Assembly (NCBI GenBank): GCA_905233445.1
Contig: CAJOEP010000012.1
Coordinates: 1-61,930 of the forward strand
DNA length: 61,930 nt
Direction of reading: 5' to 3'
Source of the DNA: an uncultured Bacteroidales bacterium
GTDB taxonomy: Bacteria; Bacteroidota; Bacteroidia; Bacteroidales; F082
Shown: positions 58,906-61,930 of the stretch, piece by piece
Numbering within the stretch: position 1 is the stretch's first letter
How the letters are laid out: the number at the start of each line of letters is the position of its first letter
The notes under the pieces: model-generated
Seen by the model: the letters and a program-made list of their open reading frames with translations, nothing else
Databases searched by the model: none
What the model was told of the DNA's origin: nothing
Program-made: the position numbers and the translations under genes

Positions 58906-61767
58906 ATGATTAACAATAACTTCATTAAACGTCACAATGGACCGACAGAAGCAGATGTTGAAAAAATGCTCAAGGTCATTGGCGTGAAATCGACCGAACA
59001 GCTCGTCGATGAGATTATTTCTCCGGAAATCCGTCTGAAAAACGACCTCAATATCGGTCGCGGAATGAACGAATACGAATGCATCAGCCACCTCAAGGCT
59101 CTCGGCGCAAAGAACAAACAGTTCCGCAGCTACATCGGAATGGGTTACTACAATGTGATTACCCCAGGCGTCATCACACGTAACATCCTTGAGAACCCGG
59201 GTTGGTACACATCATATACTCCTTATCAGGCTGAGGTTTCACAGGGCCGTCTTGAGGCTTTGCTCAACTTCCAGACTGTTATCAGCGACATGACAGCTAT
59301 GCCTTTGGCAAACGCTTCGTTGCTCGATGAGGCTACAGCAGCAGCTGAGACAATGCTCATGTTCTACCACGAACGTACACGTGCTCAGGTGAAAGCAGAC
59401 GTTAAGAAGATTTTCGTGGCTAACGACATGTTCCCGCAGACAATCGAGGTCATCAAGACAAGAGCTCATTTTCTCGGAATCGAAGTCGTTGTTGACGATA
59501 TCAAGAACTTCAGCGCAGGTGAGGAATACTTTGGCGTCATCGTCCAGAATCCTAACCAATTTGGAGAAGTCATCGACTATCGCGAAAGCGTAAAAGTATG
59601 GAAAGAAAAAGGCATGCAGGTTGGTGTCGCAGCCGACTTGATGAGCTTGGCTCTCATCACACCTCCAGGCGAATGGGGTGCTGACGTGGTGTTCGGCAGC
59701 AACCAGCGTTTCGGTCTCCCGATGGGCTTCGGCGGTCCACACGCAGGTTACTTCGCAACAACAGAAGCTTACAAACGCTCGATGCCAGGCCGTATCATCG
59801 GTATCTCAAAAGACGCTCTCGGCAACCCAGCATACCGTCTCGCATTGCAGACACGTGAGCAGCACATTAAACGTGAGAAAGCTACATCAAACATCTGCAC
59901 AGCTCAGGCCTTGTTAGCCATCATGTCAGGATTCTACGCAATCTATCACGGACAGGAAGGCATCAAAGAAATTGCACATCATATCAACTGCCTCGCCGGA
60001 AAACTCGCCAAAGAGTTGGAGAAATACGGCGTGAAACAGCTCAACAAATACTTCTTCGACACCTTGCTGTTCGAGTTGCCGGAAGGCGCTTGCACATGCA
60101 AAGTCAAGGAAGCCGCTGAGAAACACTGCATGAACTTCCGTATCATCGACAAGCAGCACTTCGGCATCAGCATCGATGAGACAACATGCAAAGAAGACCT
60201 CGACGAAATCGGAATGGTCATCGCTGAAGCTCTCGGCAAGGCACATCAGCCACTCGTTTGCGACCCTAACTGCCAGAATTTCTGCGGCATCCAGGAAGGC
60301 ATGAGAAGAACCTCGGCATTCTTGACAGCTCCAGTGTTCTCAAAGTATCGCAGCGAGACCGACATGATGCGTTACATGAAACAGCTCGAGAACCGCGACC
60401 TCAGCTTGAACCGCTGCATGATTCCTCTTGGCTCATGCACAATGAAGCTGAACCCGGCAACATCGATGTTCGCACTCAGCTGGCCAGAATTCGGTAACAT
60501 CCATCCATTCGTGCCGGCAGAACAGGCTGAAGGTTATCTCGAGATGATTAACGAGATGGAGAAAGACCTCTGTGAAATCACAGGCTTCAAAGGTATCTCG
60601 TTCATGCCTAACTCAGGTGCAAGCGGTGAATACGCAGGCTTGATGACAATCCGCCGTTACCAGGAGGCAAAGGGCGAAGGTCATCGTAACATCTGCTTGA
60701 TTCCAGCATCAGCACACGGAACCAACCCTGCATCAGCAGCAATGGCAGGTCTGCAGGTCGTCGTAGTGAAATGCGACGATCATGGTAACATCGACCTCGC
60801 CGACGCTAAAGAGAAAGCCGAACAATATAAGGACACTCTCGCCGCATTCATGGTGACATATCCTTCAACACACGGTATCTATGAAGATGGCATCCGCACC
60901 CTCGTGAAACTCGTTCACGACAATGGTGGTCAGGTCTATATGGACGGTGCTAACATGAACGCACAGGTCGGCCTCACATGCCCTGGCTTCATCGGCGCTG
61001 ACGTCTGCCACCTCAACCTGCACAAGACATTCGCTATCCCTCATGGCGGTGGCGGTCCTGGTGTTGGTCCTATCGGCGTTGCAGAACACCTCGTACCATT
61101 CCTGCCAAGCCACGTCTGCTTCAAGACAGGCGGCTCAGAGCAGAAAGGCGCAGTGTCAGCAGCTCCATTCGGTAGCGCACAGATCCTCACAATCACCTAC
61201 TGCTACCTCAAGATGTTGGGCGGCGAAGGTCTGAAGAAAGCTACTATGGGCGCTATCCTCAACGCTAACTATCTGAAAGACAGACTTAAAGATTACTATC
61301 CGATCCTCTATACCGGCAACCACGGTCACGTTGCACACGAGATGATTCTCGATATCAACCAGATCAACAAGACAACAGGTGTCGCCGCTATCGACATTGC
61401 AAAACGTCTGATGGACTACGGCTTCCACGCACCAACAGTGGCATTCCCGGTTCACGAGACTTTGATGGTCGAGCCTACCGAGAGCGAGCCGTTGGCCGAA
61501 CTCGACAGATTTGTTGACGCAATGATAAAGATTCGTCAGGAAATCAAGGACATCGAAGATGGCAAGGCACCTCAGGGCGACAACATCATCTCACACGCTC
61601 CTTACACAGCCGAGATGTTGATGGCAAACGAATGGAACTTCCCATTCAGCCGTGAGGAAGCAGGCTTCCCATTGAAGAGCGACGTCCAGGATAAATACTT
61701 CCCACATGTCACCAGAATCGACGACGCCTTCGGCGACAGAAATCTGGTCTGCAGAGTGATGGAATAG
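58906..61767 (+). CDS. gcvP: Glycine dehydrogenase (aminomethyl-transferring), P protein
   Basis: From the ATG at 58906 the protein has 953 residues and starts MINNNFIKRHNGPTEADVEKM, as usual for GcvP; an ATG at 58876 would leave almost no leader. It is the full-length single-chain form, with two homologous halves (YTPYQAEVSQGRLEALLNFQT; GSCTMKLNPATSM) and the pyridoxal-phosphate lysine in LNLHKTFAIPHGGGGPG. It decarboxylates glycine and passes the aminomethyl group to lipoyl-GcvH. No gcvH or gcvT is nearby. Codon bias is strong, as in the hydrogenase genes. Confidence 0.96.
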   Translation: MINNNFIKRHNGPTEADVEKMLKVIGVKSTEQLVDEIISPEIRLKNDLNIGRGMNEYECISHLKALGAKNKQFRSYIGMGYYNVITPGVITRNILENPGWYTSYTPYQAEVSQGRLEALLNFQTVISDMTAMPLANASLLDEATAAAETMLMFYHERTRAQVKADVKKIFVANDMFPQTIEVIKTRAHFLGIEVVVDDIKNFSAGEEYFGVIVQNPNQFGEVIDYRESVKVWKEKGMQVGVAADLMSLALITPPGEWGADVVFGSNQRFGLPMGFGGPHAGYFATTEAYKRSMPGRIIGISKDALGNPAYRLALQTREQHIKREKATSNICTAQALLAIMSGFYAIYHGQEGIKEIAHHINCLAGKLAKELEKYGVKQLNKYFFDTLLFELPEGACTCKVKEAAEKHCMNFRIIDKQHFGISIDETTCKEDLDEIGMVIAEALGKAHQPLVCDPNCQNFCGIQEGMRRTSAFLTAPVFSKYRSETDMMRYMKQLENRDLSLNRCMIPLGSCTMKLNPATSMFALSWPEFGNIHPFVPAEQAEGYLEMINEMEKDLCEITGFKGISFMPNSGASGEYAGLMTIRRYQEAKGEGHRNICLIPASAHGTNPASAAMAGLQVVVVKCDDHGNIDLADAKEKAEQYKDTLAAFMVTYPSTHGIYEDGIRTLVKLVHDNGGQVYMDGANMNAQVGLTCPGFIGADVCHLNLHKTFAIPHGGGGPGVGPIGVAEHLVPFLPSHVCFKTGGSEQKGAVSAAPFGSAQILTITYCYLKMLGGEGLKKATMGAILNANYLKDRLKDYYPILYTGNHGHVAHEMILDINQINKTTGVAAIDIAKRLMDYGFHAPTVAFPVHETLMVEPTESEPLAELDRFVDAMIKIRQEIKDIEDGKAPQGDNIISHAPYTAEMLMANEWNFPFSREEAGFPLKSDVQDKYFPHVTRIDDAFGDRNLVCRVME

Positions 61768-61792
61768 AACTTTGGCTTTTAGCCATTGGCCT

Positions 61793-61830
61793 TTAGCCGT
61801 TAGACTATCATGGTCTAACGGCTAATTTTT
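61793..61830 (+). terminator. Terminator of gcvP
   Basis: TTAGCCGTTAGAC (61793-61805) and GTCTAACGGCTAA (61813-61825) form a perfect 13-pair stem with a 7-base loop, followed by TTTTT. Its text belongs to the TAGCCATTAG repeat group. Confidence 0.85.
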
Positions 61831-61841
61831 AAAAAAAAACA

Positions 61842-61872
61842 TTGACAAAAACCAAAAAATATTGTATCTTTG
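61842..61872 (+). promoter_or_regulatory. Promoter of a gene beyond the window
   Basis: TTG (61842-61844) and TATCTTTG (61865-61872) are 20 bases apart. No start codon with an open frame is visible before the window ends. Confidence 0.6.
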
Positions 61873-61930
61873 CGACAAAGATTTAAGAGATTGTTATCTC
61901 TACAAAATCCAAAATTAATTCTAAATAATA

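Overview
The window looks like chromosome of an anaerobic member of the Bacteroidota, most likely order Bacteroidales. The evidence is the recurring promoter form TTG-N19-21-TAnnTTTG, type IX secretion (T9SS) C-terminal sorting domains, a PorX regulator, a BtuB/BtuG-like vitamin B12 uptake pair, DUF6175 and DUF6427 family proteins, and an [FeFe] hydrogenase operon. I cannot name the genus. I saw no prophage, insertion sequence, CRISPR array, rRNA or tRNA.

Layout. 1-4.9 kb: the tail of a small exported protein ending in PLGSGL-helix-basic residues, then a four-gene electron-bifurcating [FeFe] hydrogenase operon. 5-6.8 kb: a self-inhibited Fic protein, a riboswitch-like structured RNA, and an HTH regulator. 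6.9-10.5 kb: four exported proteins including a DUF6175 member, whose parts resemble a FlgT-like protein split over separate genes. 10.5-20 kb: a candidate small RNA, an ORF6N gene remnant, OsmC, and a T9SS cargo island (two C10 cysteine proteases, one S8 protease, one cleaved-adhesin protein). 20-25.8 kb: a fused NfnAB transhydrogenase, then a cobalamin riboswitch driving BtuB and a BtuG-like lipoprotein. 26-37.5 kb: mainly housekeeping genes (glycosyltransferase, purD, DUF6427, rnhB, porX, tsaE, aroB, aroA, a LutA-like protein, an M3 peptidase). 37.6-38.0 kb: a hybrid remnant of a second PLGSGL gene. 38-47 kb: a glycogen cluster ending in a 1409-residue synthase-phosphorylase fusion. 47-55 kb: a small hydrolase, an exonuclease, a MATE exporter, and an operon of HEAT-repeat, thioredoxin-like and GH3-beta-lactamase proteins. 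55.4-58 kb: murL and murD2, an alternative route for placing D-glutamate in peptidoglycan. 58-61.8 kb: a lipoprotein and full-length gcvP.

The genes fit a fermentative anaerobe. Hydrogenase and Nfn balance ferredoxin, NADH and NADPH. Glycogen is the carbon store. T9SS proteases digest outside protein, and PorX, which controls that secretion system, lies in the same window. Cobalamin is scavenged.

The most unusual feature is a family of palindromes, typically 30 bp (outer arms TGTAGAGACG and CGTCTCTACA). They sit between genes and also in frame inside genes: five copies in aroA, two in the sorting domain of the S8 protease, and one, read in another frame, in the glycogen synthase-phosphorylase. 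A second repeat family lies inside murL and forms the C-terminus of a glycosyltransferase. Other leads are the leader RNA at 6160-6382, the FlgT-like gene set, and the PLGSGL tails, which resemble a protein-sorting signal.
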